Below, one piece after another: positions 15,507-24,377 of a stretch of DNA of 64,000 nt. The stretch is taken from assembly GCA_964478075.1 (NCBI GenBank), contig CAYZGO010000006.1, positions 62,001-126,000 on the forward strand, given 5' to 3'. The DNA is from DAOUEX01 sp034430235. GTDB taxonomy: Bacteria > Chloroflexota > Anaerolineae > UBA2200. Made by a program: the position numbers and the translations under genes. The notes beneath the pieces were generated by a model that did no database searches, had not been told where the DNA came from, and saw only the letters and a list, made by a program, of their open reading frames with translations. How positions within the stretch are numbered: the first letter of the stretch is position 1; every line of letters starts with the position of its first letter.

Positions 15507-16589
15507 TCAGGACAGGCTACCGATACACTTCATAACGATCTCCGCGCAGGTGACCATGTCTGCTACAGCAACGTACTCTTCCGTACTGTGTTCCTTGCAC
15601 ATGCCCGTACTCAGATTGACGACCTGCATCCCATATGCGTTGTAGATGTTAGCGTCACTTCCACCGCCGCTGGGCATAAGCACAGGCTCCACCCCTGCAG
15701 CCCGGCAAGCAGCCATCAGTTGGCCGACTGTGACATCCGTTTCGGTCAAGGTATAGCCGTCATACGCGCGCGTAACCTCTACGTCTACGGTGGCCCCATG
15801 GCGTCGGGCAGCGGCCTGAAGGGCCTCGACCATCCTGGCGGTCTGTGCCTCGAGCTTGGCCAGTTGACGGCTGCGAGCTTCTCCGAGGAGTTCCACGCAA
15901 TCCGGGATAACATTCCTGGCTACACCTCCTTTGACAAGACCAATATTCGCTGTTGTCTCCTCGTCAATGCGGCCCAGTGGCATATCGACCAGAGCCTGAG
16001 CAGCAACGACAATAGCATTGATCCCCTCTTCGGGACGCGCTCCGGCATGAGACGCCTTGCCATGTACAACGGCGGAGACAAAGTTGTGTGACGGGGCCGC
16101 AACAATGATAGTGGCAGGAGCACCGCCGGTGTCAAGGGAAATGCCCATCCTAGCTCGTAAACGGGACTTGTCGAGGCTCTTTGCCCCAACCAGCCCTGTT
16201 TCTTCTTGCACAGTGATTACCACTTCTAACGGAGGATGCGGCAATTCGCCTTCCACAATCGTCTGCAGCACTTCGAGGATTACTGCTATGCCCGACTTGT
16301 CATCGGCTCCCAGTATGGTAGTGCCATCACTGTAAACAACGCCTTCCTTAACCACGGGCTTGACGCCGTATCCAGGCATCGCTGTGTCCATGTGTGCAGC
16401 CAGCAGGAGCGGGTCCCCCTGACCCGTCAGCCTGGCCACAATGTTGCTCATGTCATCCAGTTCGACAGTCAGCCCGAGGCTGCGTAAGCGCGCTGCCAGT
16501 TCCTGAGCGATTGTTGCCTCTTCGCCCGACGGGCTGTCCGTGCGCACCAGGGCCAGAAACGTGTCCAACAACCGTGTCTCGTTGATCAT
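15507..16589 (-). CDS. M20 family metallopeptidase (PepT-like)
   Basis: A 360-residue zinc peptidase of the M20 family, closest by pattern to the peptidase T-like group; it would cleave short peptides or amide-linked amino acids in the cytoplasm. Metal ligands are visible: H66-x-D68 (AHMDT), D96 (GADDKSG), E129-E130 (QEETG), D in SLDTGG, and a C-terminal H in KEHSTEE. The dimerisation domain begins near SHAGARPEEGINAI. The ATG at 16589 is preceded by GGAGGTCAAA; the longer frame upstream is unlikely. It is probably cotranscribed with the PAP2 gene. Confidence 0.9.
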   Translation of the reverse strand: MINETRLLDTFLALVRTDSPSGEEATIAQELAARLRSLGLTVELDDMSNIVARLTGQGDPLLLAAHMDTAMPGYGVKPVVKEGVVYSDGTTILGADDKSGIAVILEVLQTIVEGELPHPPLEVVITVQEETGLVGAKSLDKSRLRARMGISLDTGGAPATIIVAAPSHNFVSAVVHGKASHAGARPEEGINAIVVAAQALVDMPLGRIDEETTANIGLVKGGVARNVIPDCVELLGEARSRQLAKLEAQTARMVEALQAAARRHGATVDVEVTRAYDGYTLTETDVTVGQLMAACRAAGVEPVLMPSGGGSDANIYNAYGMQVVNLSTGMCKEHSTEEYVAVADMVTCAEIVMKCIGSLS

Positions 16590-16658
16590 TTTGACCTCCG
16601 GGCTTATGTGTGGGCGCAAGGATAGTTTACAGCGGAGTGGCAGCTTTGGCAAGTTGCC

Positions 16659-16696
16659 AAAAAAAGAGGACAGGGACCTGGCCGGCCCCTGTCCTC
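16659..16696 (-). terminator. Terminator of the DNRLRE gene
   Basis: On the minus strand GAGGACAGGG pairs with CCCTGTCCTC, a 10 bp stem, followed by a run of seven T. It lies 27 bases after the stop of the 16723-19344 gene. Confidence 0.8.
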
Positions 16697-16722
16697 ATCA
16701 TGTTGTGTCGTCGAAGTGTCCT

Positions 16723-19344
16723 CTACCCAGCCCTGAATATGATCGGCAGGTAAAGCTGATACATGAAAGCCGGCAGAGTGGACGTCGGTGTAGGAGTCTC
16801 TGTCGGGGTTGGAGTGGACGTCGGTGTAGGGGCTTCTGGTGACCGAGCATAGGTCACCATCAACCGTGGATAATAAATGGCAGATACATGATCGCAACTA
16901 TGGAACATGTACTGCTCCGCCCAGCGTTCGTCATAGCTCTCCAGCAAGAGCCCCTTGTTGCTGCTGCCGTTGTCCAACCACTCCTGCACAATGTCAGTGA
17001 CATTGAACTGGCACCAGCCTGGACCGTGCAGCATCTCTCGGTCGGTGGGAATCTCTGCCCGGTCTGTCGAACCTGTGCAGCCTGCTTCCTCCCACGCCTC
17101 AGCACCAGTCGCGTTGAGCCAGGTCGCCTCGTCAGCATCCCACCCTCGCGTGACTGCATGAGAAGCCACCTGCAAGCGCTGCACCGCACTATCCCCCGAT
17201 GCCCGCAGTTGCAAGTACGCCTCGAAAATCACAGCGTCTGTCGGCAGCGAGGAAACGTCAAACTTGATCAAGCTTGACGCATTCCCACGTCCTTTAACTA
17301 ACAGCACCTGCCTTTGTCCATGAGTGCCGTTCGGCGCATCAGAATCAATGTACGTATCGCTGCAGCCAGTATAGCCATCCAACGCCTGCTGCAACGTTAT
17401 CACCGTTGTCGCCCATGCCGGCAGCGGAGGCACTGGTGTAGGCACCTCTCCTGTCACAACGTATTTTACACGAAGGCGTGGACGCTTGTCCTCAGCGAGA
17501 CTATCGGCTGAAGAGAATTGGTAGAGTAGTGGGTATCTGGCATCAGTGCTACACAGCAGCAAACCCTTGTTGCTATTGGCATCCAGAACCCAGTTCTGAA
17601 CTAGCTTCGTCACGTTGTGATAGTACCAGTCCCACCCAGCAGCAATTGCAGTGTCCGCAGGTATGGCTGCCCTGTCCTCAGAGCCTGAGGCCCCAGCTTC
17701 TTGCCAGACAGCCGTATCGCTGGCAGCATTCCACGTAGCCTCGCAGGCAACCCAGCCCTTCAGCAAACCAAACACACTCACTTCTAGTTCCAGACCGCTG
17801 CTGGAAGGGTCAGCATACGTCTCCACATACGCCTCGACGATCATGGCATTGCTGGGAATGCTGCTCACATCAAAGCGAAGCAGCGCTGACGTCACCCCCT
17901 CGCCACGCACCAGCAACAGAGGCTCCGCGCAGAAATTGTCATTCGCGTTGTAAACCTCAATGTAGGTATCCTCACACTCCCGCAAGATAACCTCTACGGG
18001 CGGTACAGGTGTAGGAGTCTCTGTCGGGGTTGGAGTGGACGTCGGTGTAGGCCCTGGGGGCTCCTCGGCATAGGTCACCATCAACCGTGGATAATAGATG
18101 GCAGATACATGATCGCAACTATGGAACATGTACTGCTCCGCCCAACGTTCGTCATAGCTCTCCAGCAAGAGCCCCTTGTTGCTGCTGCCGTTGTCCAGCC
18201 ACTCCTGCACAATGTCAGTGACATTGAATTGGCACCAGCCTGGACCGTGCAGCATCTCTCGGTCGGTGGGAATCTCTGCCCGGTCTGTCGAACCTGTGCA
18301 GCCTGCTTCCTCCCACGCCTCAGCACCAGTCGCGTTGAGCCAGGTCGCCTCGTCAGCATCCCACCCTCGCGTGACTGCATGAGAAGCCACCTGCAAGCGC
18401 TGCACCGCACTATCCCCCGATGCCCGCAGTTGCAAGTACGCCTCGAAAATCACAGCGTCTGTCGGCAGCGAGGAAACGTCAAACTTGATCAAGCTTGACG
18501 CATTCCCACGTCCTTTAACTAACAGCACCTGCCTTTGTCCATGAGTGCCGTTCGGCGCATCAGAATCAATGTACGTATCGCTGCAGCCAGTATAGCCATC
18601 CAACGCCTGCTGCAACGTTATCACCGTTGTCGCCCATGCCGGCAGCGGAGGCACTGGTGTAGGCACCTCTCCTGTCACAACGTATTTTACACGAAGGCGT
18701 GGACGCTTGTCCTCAGCGAGACTATCGGCTGAAGAGAATTGGTAGAGTAGTGGGTATCTGGCATCAGTGCTACACAGCAGCAAACCCTTGTTGCTATTGG
18801 CATCCAGAACCCAGTTCTGAACTAGCTTCGTCACGTTGTGATAGTACCAGTCCCACCCAGCAGCAATTGCAGTGTCCGCAGGTATGGCTGCCCTGTCCTC
18901 AGAGCCTGAGGCCCCAGCTTCTTGCCAGACAGCCGTATCGCTGGCAGCATTCCACGTAGCCTCGCAGGCAACCCAGCCCTTCAGCAAACCAAACACACTC
19001 ACTTCTAGTTCCAGACCGCTGCTGGAAGGGTCAGCATACGTCTCCACATACGCCTCGACGATCATGGCATTGCTGGGAATGCTGCTCACATCAAAGCGAA
19101 GCAGCGCTGACGTCACCCCCTCGCCACGCACCAGCAACAGAGGCTCCGCGCAGAAATTGTCATTCGCGTTGTAAACCTCAATGTAGGTATCCTCACACTC
19201 CCGCAAGATAACCTCTACGGGCGTGGGCTGCACAGCGAGCAGTCCCGATTGATCGTCAAAGGCAGCGGTTGCGGTGAGAGATACAAGCAGCAGTGCAGAC
19301 ACCAGACCGGCCACGATGGCCATGTTCTTGATCGTGTTATGCAT
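16723..19344 (-). CDS. Secreted protein with four DNRLRE domains, internal tandem duplication
   Basis: An 873-residue exported protein. A signal peptide (IVAGLVSALLLVSLTATA) precedes two nearly identical halves of 407 residues, each with two DNRLRE-type beta-sandwich modules. These have family marks such as LLRFDVSSIPSNA, ATWNAAS and W-x-x-x-D-[AE]TW, and are joined by Thr/Pro-rich linkers (TPTPTETPTP). DNRLRE modules occur in large surface proteins and may mediate adhesion or fibre formation; no enzyme domain is present. The C-terminus is MYQLYLPIIFRAG, a tail shared with 8335-9555. A good site, GAGGAGGTGGG, precedes the ATG. The near-identity of the halves points to a recent duplication. 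Confidence 0.85.
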   Translation of the reverse strand: MHNTIKNMAIVAGLVSALLLVSLTATAAFDDQSGLLAVQPTPVEVILRECEDTYIEVYNANDNFCAEPLLLVRGEGVTSALLRFDVSSIPSNAMIVEAYVETYADPSSSGLELEVSVFGLLKGWVACEATWNAASDTAVWQEAGASGSEDRAAIPADTAIAAGWDWYYHNVTKLVQNWVLDANSNKGLLLCSTDARYPLLYQFSSADSLAEDKRPRLRVKYVVTGEVPTPVPPLPAWATTVITLQQALDGYTGCSDTYIDSDAPNGTHGQRQVLLVKGRGNASSLIKFDVSSLPTDAVIFEAYLQLRASGDSAVQRLQVASHAVTRGWDADEATWLNATGAEAWEEAGCTGSTDRAEIPTDREMLHGPGWCQFNVTDIVQEWLDNGSSNKGLLLESYDERWAEQYMFHSCDHVSAIYYPRLMVTYAEEPPGPTPTSTPTPTETPTPVPPVEVILRECEDTYIEVYNANDNFCAEPLLLVRGEGVTSALLRFDVSSIPSNAMIVEAYVETYADPSSSGLELEVSVFGLLKGWVACEATWNAASDTAVWQEAGASGSEDRAAIPADTAIAAGWDWYYHNVTKLVQNWVLDANSNKGLLLCSTDARYPLLYQFSSADSLAEDKRPRLRVKYVVTGEVPTPVPPLPAWATTVITLQQALDGYTGCSDTYIDSDAPNGTHGQRQVLLVKGRGNASSLIKFDVSSLPTDAVIFEAYLQLRASGDSAVQRLQVASHAVTRGWDADEATWLNATGAEAWEEAGCTGSTDRAEIPTDREMLHGPGWCQFNVTDIVQEWLDNGSSNKGLLLESYDERWAEQYMFHSCDHVSAIYYPRLMVTYARSPEAPTPTSTPTPTETPTPTSTLPAFMYQLYLPIIFRAG
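16788..19229. repeat. 1221-base tandem duplication within a gene
   Basis: The unit at about 16788-18008 repeats at about 18009-19229 with the same 1221-base spacing throughout and only a few differences, for example in the linker around 16838 and 18050. 1221 is a multiple of three, so the frame is kept. Such a repeat could gain or lose units by slippage or recombination. Confidence 0.92.
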
Positions 19345-19984
19345 TTCTAACCCACCTCCTCATAATGATTGTGTATAGTATACTGCGTTGACAGGGCAGT
19401 TTCTTGACATTTAGGTGATATTGCTGCGACTTCGTGTTGCCTCATTCACAAAGCCTGGCCCAAGGTGTATCGTTATTTCAGTGTCACGTCCAACTTTGGG
19501 CCAGGCGCCAGAGTTGCCGTTGAGGAGCACGTTCTGAAACACGAGAGCGGCTGGGTTGAGCGATAGATACTGCTGCTGGAGCCACGTTGGCGTTTCATAA
19601 CCGGCCTCGGGTACATCCAAGCCCCACCGCCAGGTTATCTTCACCAATATTGTACTTCCTCCCGAGCCAGATGTCAAGTAGTCTTTCGGGACTTGCTAAT
19701 AGCCTAGCGCCTTGCCGCCTGTCTCGCCGCATCCTCTCTGGGGCGATGAGACCCAGAGGAAGGCGATGGTTCATCCACCTCGACGGGGTGGGCGTCTTAA
19801 TTGGCGAAAACAACGGCCGTAACGGCCCATACTCCTGCGTAGCGAATCGTTGCTCGAGATCTCAACTTGTGAGTGAACTCCAGCTCCTGCGGTCAAGTTC
19901 CACCACAGTTGAAAGAGACTTATGTCATTCATAATGGGGTAGCAATCCGGCAAAGCTATATCTACGATGGGATGCTACAGGACT
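19345..19984. other. Intergenic stretch with no supported gene
   Basis: Two minus-strand frames (19411-19677 and 19595-19813) overlap in different phases. Neither has a family I recognise nor a good ribosome binding site. A frameshifted gene remnant is possible. Upstream of the DNRLRE gene the minus strand has a TATACT box near 19376-19381 that could be its -10 element. Confidence 0.3.
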
Positions 19985-20013
19985 TTGACCGCTCGGCTGC
20001 CTTGCGATATAAT
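19985..20013 (+). promoter_or_regulatory. Promoter of tRNA-Ser
   Basis: TTGACC (19985-19990) and TATAAT (20008-20013) are 17 bases apart, placing the start about 25 bases before the tRNA. It is one of the best sigma-70-type promoters in the window. Confidence 0.8.
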
Positions 20014-20045
20014 GTGAGCTACGTACAGTTAACGACTCGCATCCT

Positions 20046-20132
20046 GGAGAGGTCGCATAGTCCGGCCTAGTGCGCGCGTCTCGAAAACGCGTAGGCAGAA
20101 ATGCCTCGTGGGTTCAAATCCCACCCTCTCCG
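20046..20132 (+). tRNA. tRNA-Ser (CGA)
   Basis: The acceptor stem GGAGAGG pairs with CCTCTCC. The anticodon stem CGCGT/ACGCG encloses the loop CTCGAAA with anticodon CGA. A long variable arm (GGCAGAAATGCC) of type II is present, and the T arm GTGGGTTCAAATCCCAC is intact. CCA is not encoded. The gene reads UCG codons. Confidence 0.95.
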
Positions 20133-20207
20133 CTGAGGCGTTGTAGCGCTCTTCTTTGCTCAGGGGCGCTTTTCACAGCGAAAACCCGCAACGAAAGGAG
20201 AAGATTT

Positions 20208-20987
20208 GTGACTGCAAGCGGTGCTCCAAAGGGAGAGGAACGGAAGGTCGAGTTGGTGGGGGGCGCAGCTATTGATGGAGCGCCTATCGCCTATGTCATC
20301 GTCTTGGCTGCTGTGGTTGCTGTGTTGTCCTTCATCCCGTTTTCGGTGGTTTTTGCTGCCGGTGGCAGCTTCCCACTCAGCCAAGCAGTATACCCTCTCG
20401 TGGGATTCATACTCGGCCCATGGGCAGGCGCGCTGGCGGCGGGCATTGGTCGTCTCATTGGTGTATTCGCTGCCCCGCATACGGCTGGCGTAGGCCTGCC
20501 CTCGGTTGTGTTCGCTATGGTAGCGGCGGCGGCAGGCGGTATTTTGGTCGAGAAAAAAAGGCGCAATTGGCTGCTCGCACTGCTTGTGTTCGTGCTGGCT
20601 TACGTCTGGTACGTGGGCCGCGCTCTGACGATTGACGTCAGCCTGAGCCTAGCGCTACAGACCTCTTTGGTCAACTGGGCAGGCTTGATCCTGTGGATTC
20701 TGCCTACTCGTACCCTGGCCAGAGATTGGGTAGCGGACAAGAACCTCGCTAGGCTAGCGGCCGGGGTGGCGTTGGGTTCCTGGATCGTGAACACCAATAG
20801 CCATACTTTTGCCAACGCTTGGGTCTATTATACCATTGGCTGGCCAGCGGATGTATGGCGCATACTCACACCCGTCATACCTGTTGAACAGCTCTTCCGT
20901 ACGCTGGTAGGTACGGTCATCGGCGTAGGCGTGATCGCTGGCTTGCGTGCGATTGGGCTTGTCAGGCCAGCCAAGGCCGGGTATTAG
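20208..20987 (+). CDS. ECF transporter S component
   Basis: A 259-residue membrane protein that would be the substrate-binding subunit of an energy-coupling-factor transporter for a vitamin or similar cofactor. About six hydrophobic segments are visible (VIVLAAVVAVLSFIPFSVVF, LVGFILGPWAGALAAGIGRL and others), with the LGPWAGALAAGIG loop typical of S components. The substrate cannot be read from sequence. I chose the GTG at 20208, preceded by GAAAGGAGAA; an upstream frame runs into the tRNA. It is followed by the fused EcfA and EcfT genes, so the transporter is complete. Confidence 0.8.
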   Translation: MTASGAPKGEERKVELVGGAAIDGAPIAYVIVLAAVVAVLSFIPFSVVFAAGGSFPLSQAVYPLVGFILGPWAGALAAGIGRLIGVFAAPHTAGVGLPSVVFAMVAAAAGGILVEKKRRNWLLALLVFVLAYVWYVGRALTIDVSLSLALQTSLVNWAGLILWILPTRTLARDWVADKNLARLAAGVALGSWIVNTNSHTFANAWVYYTIGWPADVWRILTPVIPVEQLFRTLVGTVIGVGVIAGLRAIGLVRPAKAGY

Positions 20988-21008
20988 CTTCCTAGTCACA
21001 TACACTTG

Positions 21009-21035
21009 GACGCCTCGACAGTGCGTCGAGGCGTC
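21009..21035 (+). promoter_or_regulatory. Intercistronic hairpin between S and A genes
   Basis: GACGCCTCGAC and GTCGAGGCGTC form a perfect 11 bp stem with a five-base loop, 14 bases before the preferred ecfA start. There is no T-run. It could attenuate, protect an mRNA end, or set subunit ratios. Confidence 0.5.
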
Positions 21036-21048
21036 TGACTTTGGGAAT

Positions 21049-22821
21049 GTGCGCTTGGCGATACACGACGCAGTTGTATGCATAGAGAATCTCTCATATC
21101 AGTATCCACGCTCACCAGACCTTGTGCTGCGCGACATCAACCTGTCAATCCGCAAGGGCGAGTTCCTGGGTATCATTGGGCCCACCGGCGCAGGAAAGAC
21201 GACGCTTTGCCTGGCTCTAATCGGTATCGTACCGCAATTCCACGGCGGTCGCTTCTTTGGCCGTGTTACGGTCGCTGGCCTGGACACGCTAGAGAACCCC
21301 ATCAGCCTGCTGGCTCAACACGTCGCCCTGGTTTTCCAGGACCCTGAGACGCAGCTCATTGCGAATTCGGTCGAGGACGAAGTGGCGTTTGCCTTGGAGA
21401 ACGTCCGTGTGCCTCGAGATGAGATACTGCGCCGCATACCGTGGGCACTCGAGGCTGTGCGCCTGGGCGGCATGGAGAAAAAGCATCCGAGCGAACTCTC
21501 GGGCGGAGAGAAGCAAAGGCTGGCTATCGCCGCCGGGCTCGCCTTACAGCCGGAGGTGCTCGTTCTCGACGAGCCAACCTCCCAACTCGACCCTCTGGGA
21601 AGCCAGCAAGTCTTTGCCACAGTGCGTGAACTGAACGTCAGGCTGGGTATCACGGTCATTCTAGTCAGCCATGCCAGCGAAGAGATGGCCGAGTTCGTTG
21701 ACCGCGTAGCTCTTCTGAGCAGCGGAGCGCTGGTTGACGTTGACATCCCCAGCCGCATCTTCACCCACATGGACCTGCTGGATCAGTATGGTACCCGTCC
21801 GCCGCAGGTCACCAGCTTCTACATAGAGCTTCGCGATAGAGGCTTTGAGCCGCCTTCCATTCCTGTAACGCTTGAAGATGCCACACAGGTGTACGAAGAC
21901 ATGCGACCGCAAGTCGAGGTCAAGCCGCCGGCCCCTCAGCCCAGGGGCACTGAAGAATCCTCCGGTCCCATCCTCCTCTCCGCGCGAGATGTCGAATACG
22001 TTTATCCTGACGGCACAAAGGCGCTCAGGGGTGTCTCCCTTGATGTTCGCGAAGGCGAGTACCTGGTGATCGTTGGCCAGAACGGGGCAGGCAAGACGAC
22101 ACTGGCCAAACACTTCTTGCATCTTCTTGAAGCGACTGAAGGCCAGGTTCTGGTCAATGGCCGTGACGTATGCAACCTGGACGTCAGTGACTTGGCCCGT
22201 CGCATCGGCTTTGTCTCACAGAACCCCGACAACCAGATTTTCAACGCCACCGTCGAAGCGGAGGTTGCCTTTGCACTGCGCAATCTGGGCATCAGTGGGA
22301 CAGAGCTGGCTGAGCGAGTGGAAGAAAGCTTGTACACCTTCGGCCTCGAGGACTACCGGGCCGGGCACCCACTCTCGTTGCCCAAGGGCGACCGTGCCCG
22401 CGTGGTGATCGCCGCAGTATTAGCTATGCGGCCCGACGTATTGATCTTCGACGAGCCCACCACAGGTCAGGATTACTGCGGCGCCAAGCGCATCCTGGAC
22501 GTGACCCGCCAGCTCCACCAAGCAGGAAAAACAGTGATTGTGATTACCCACCATCTGTACCTTATGCCAGGCTACGCCGACCGTGTGGTGGTCATGGGCA
22601 AAGGAATTATTTTGCTGGATGCCCCAATCCGCAAAGCGTTCCACGAGACTGCACTGCTGCGCAGTACTTACCTTGCTCCACCACAGATTGTGCAGTTTGC
22701 GCAGCGCATAGCACTCCGCGAGAATCTCAGCCCGCCATCCCTTGGGCAGGACTATGCACTGTCAATTCTGACGTCCGAGGAACTGGCTGCCTGCATCACC
22801 AGTCGGAAGGACAACGCATGA
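21049..22821 (+). CDS. ecfA: Fused ECF transporter ATPase EcfA1-EcfA2
   Basis: A 590-residue protein with two ABC ATPase domains in one chain, the motor of the ECF transporter. The first domain has Walker A GPTGAGKTT (residues 44-52), signature LSGGEKQR and Walker B VLVLDEPTSQLD. The second has Walker A GQNGAGKTT and Walker B VLIFDEPTTGQD, but its signature is LSLPKGDRAR instead of LSGGQ. The start is uncertain: GTG at 21049 begins just before the ATPase fold with a weak ribosome binding site, and an in-frame ATG lies at 20947 inside the S gene. It overlaps EcfT by ATGA. Confidence 0.88.
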   Translation: MRLAIHDAVVCIENLSYQYPRSPDLVLRDINLSIRKGEFLGIIGPTGAGKTTLCLALIGIVPQFHGGRFFGRVTVAGLDTLENPISLLAQHVALVFQDPETQLIANSVEDEVAFALENVRVPRDEILRRIPWALEAVRLGGMEKKHPSELSGGEKQRLAIAAGLALQPEVLVLDEPTSQLDPLGSQQVFATVRELNVRLGITVILVSHASEEMAEFVDRVALLSSGALVDVDIPSRIFTHMDLLDQYGTRPPQVTSFYIELRDRGFEPPSIPVTLEDATQVYEDMRPQVEVKPPAPQPRGTEESSGPILLSARDVEYVYPDGTKALRGVSLDVREGEYLVIVGQNGAGKTTLAKHFLHLLEATEGQVLVNGRDVCNLDVSDLARRIGFVSQNPDNQIFNATVEAEVAFALRNLGISGTELAERVEESLYTFGLEDYRAGHPLSLPKGDRARVVIAAVLAMRPDVLIFDEPTTGQDYCGAKRILDVTRQLHQAGKTVIVITHHLYLMPGYADRVVVMGKGIILLDAPIRKAFHETALLRSTYLAPPQIVQFAQRIALRENLSPPSLGQDYALSILTSEELAACITSRKDNA

Positions 22822-23648
22822 CTTGGCGGACTATTGGCTCGGTGCGAGAATCGCCTCTCACACAGCTTGACTTTCGTCCCAAGCTGATGGTCATGTTTGC
22901 TGCTACGTTTCTGGCCTTCATGTGGGAAAGCCCAGCCCTCACAGGGGCCTTGGCGCTGCTGATCTTTGTGCTGTGTCTCATAGCACGCATTCGCCTCTCC
23001 TACTTGGGCAATGTGCTGCTCATCATGTTGCCATTCTACGGCATCCTGCTGGTCACACACGGCTTTCTGAACACGCACGTTGGCCGCACGCCTGTGTGGG
23101 TAGCGCCAGAGGCATGGTGGCTGATCGGTGGAAAGCTGAGGCTGACCGCAGAGGGTCTGGCCTACGGCTTCATGGTCATCTTCCGCACCCTGACTCTGAT
23201 TCTGGTCACCCCTCTGGTCATCTTTACCACGGATTTGAACGCTCTAATCGTAGGCTTGGTGCGGATACGGGTGCCGTACAAGATCGCCTTTGCTTTCTCC
23301 GCCACATTGCGCTTTGTGCCGCTCTTGCTCGAGGAAATCAACTCTATCATTGAGGCCCAGCGCTTGCGCGGCCTGGCTCTGGAGAAGATGAATCTACTCA
23401 AACGCCTGTGGGTGTATTCACGCATCGCCGTGCCGCTCATCCTGGGCGCCATGACCAGGTCACAACAGGTTGAGGTCGTATTGGCCGCGAAGGCTTTCTC
23501 CGGCAGCCCCGACCGCACCTACCTGCACGAATCCTCGCTGCGCGCGGCGGACTATGTTGTGCTCGTCATTTGTTTGGGGGTGCTGTCGGTCGCCTTGCTG
23601 CTTCGCGTGACCATGGGACTGGGGCGCTTTAGCGTGCCGAGGCTATGA
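22818..23648 (+). CDS. ecfT: ECF transporter transmembrane subunit EcfT
   Basis: A 276-residue membrane scaffold that couples EcfA ATPases to the S component. Hydrophobic segments occupy about residues 25-70, 115-150 and 240-265. A coupling helix motif of the A-R-G type is visible as AQRLRG near residue 185, and a second as AKAFSG near 233. Stop and start overlap (ATGA) with the fused ATPase gene, so translation is coupled. With the S gene upstream this is a dedicated three-gene ECF transporter. Confidence 0.88.
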   Translation: MTWRTIGSVRESPLTQLDFRPKLMVMFAATFLAFMWESPALTGALALLIFVLCLIARIRLSYLGNVLLIMLPFYGILLVTHGFLNTHVGRTPVWVAPEAWWLIGGKLRLTAEGLAYGFMVIFRTLTLILVTPLVIFTTDLNALIVGLVRIRVPYKIAFAFSATLRFVPLLLEEINSIIEAQRLRGLALEKMNLLKRLWVYSRIAVPLILGAMTRSQQVEVVLAAKAFSGSPDRTYLHESSLRAADYVVLVICLGVLSVALLLRVTMGLGRFSVPRL

Positions 23649-23660
23649 GCATTCGACCCC

Positions 23661-24131
23661 CTATCGCCGCAGAGTTGCAACTAAACGGCGTGGATTCAGC
23701 AGCAGATCCAGAGCATCCTGGACACTGCTGACCACGACGTCTGCGGCTGTCAGAGACGTTACTGCCAGCCCTTCACTTCCGAGCACGGCGATGCCCAGCT
23801 CCACTGCTTCTAGCATCTCCCTGTCGTTAGCTCCGTTTCCGACCGCTGCTACTCGCCTTGCGTCCAGCCGCTCAACGAATTGCTGCTTCTGGCTTGACTC
23901 GTCTCCTGGACTCACCCTGACAAAGTGCAGGCCCAGGTGCGTTGCCGTCTCTGAGCCACGGCCACGTGTATCAGCGGAGAGCAGGTGGATGCTCAGGCTA
24001 GCCGATAGGAGGGTCAGACGTTCAGCGACGCCAGGCAACACTTGGCCGTCAAGGGCAATAGTGCCGTTCAGGTCCAGCACCAGGTGTTCGAGGGTCAGCA
24101 TCCCCAGGCCCGGTACATTCAATTCGATCAT
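23661..24131 (-). CDS. HAD-family phosphatase (soluble P-type-ATPase-like)
   Basis: A 156-residue HAD-superfamily protein of the compact group that resembles the phosphorylation domain of P-type ATPases. Motif I is DLNGTIALDG near residues 20-29, with the nucleophilic aspartate. A serine in LLSADT is the likely motif II, and motif IV is GNGANDREM near 97-105. It has no cap domain. The substrate is unknown. It is convergent with ecfT, 12 bases away, and is last in a minus-strand group after a 40-residue membrane peptide gene. Confidence 0.8.
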   Translation of the reverse strand: MIELNVPGLGMLTLEHLVLDLNGTIALDGQVLPGVAERLTLLSASLSIHLLSADTRGRGSETATHLGLHFVRVSPGDESSQKQQFVERLDARRVAAVGNGANDREMLEAVELGIAVLGSEGLAVTSLTAADVVVSSVQDALDLLLNPRRLVATLRR

Positions 24132-24150
24132 TACGCCCCCCTCAGAACAG

Positions 24151-24177
24151 TACCGGGTTTCTATGAGAAACCCGGTA
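24151..24177. terminator. Perfect hairpin before the HAD gene
   Basis: TACCGGGTTTC and GAAACCCGGTA make an 11 bp stem with a five-base loop between the small peptide gene and the HAD gene. No T-run follows. It may be an intercistronic mRNA hairpin or a small repeat. Confidence 0.45.
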
Positions 24178-24202
24178 TCTTGGCATCCTTCTACTGACAG
24201 AA

Positions 24203-24325
24203 CTACACACGCACGTCAAAGAGCCTGCCGATCAGATAGGTAACCACCGTGGCAAAGATGCCGATCATGGCCATCTCGTCACGCCAGTATGCCTGCAGTA
24301 CTTGAATCTCATTCATTGATTTCAT
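24203..24325 (-). CDS. 40-residue single-span membrane peptide
   Basis: This small gene encodes MKSMNEIQVLQAYWRDEMAM then a hydrophobic stretch IGIFATVVTYLIGRLF and a short basic end. AGAGG lies about eight bases upstream of the ATG. The layout (acidic amphipathic N-terminus, one membrane helix, positive C-terminus) suggests a small inner-membrane protein, possibly an accessory subunit. It sits between a metallo-hydrolase gene and a HAD gene in the same orientation. I do not recognise a family. Confidence 0.55.
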   Translation of the reverse strand: MKSMNEIQVLQAYWRDEMAMIGIFATVVTYLIGRLFDVRV

Positions 24326-24377
24326 TACCTGAACCTCTGCTGTCTTCTCGGATAGGCACTCGCCTGTCTCGTGTGAG

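Noticed and set aside
20070..20207. Extended N-terminus of the ECF S component
   Set aside because: It begins inside tRNA-Ser. The GTG at 20208 has a good ribosome binding site and leaves the membrane domain intact.
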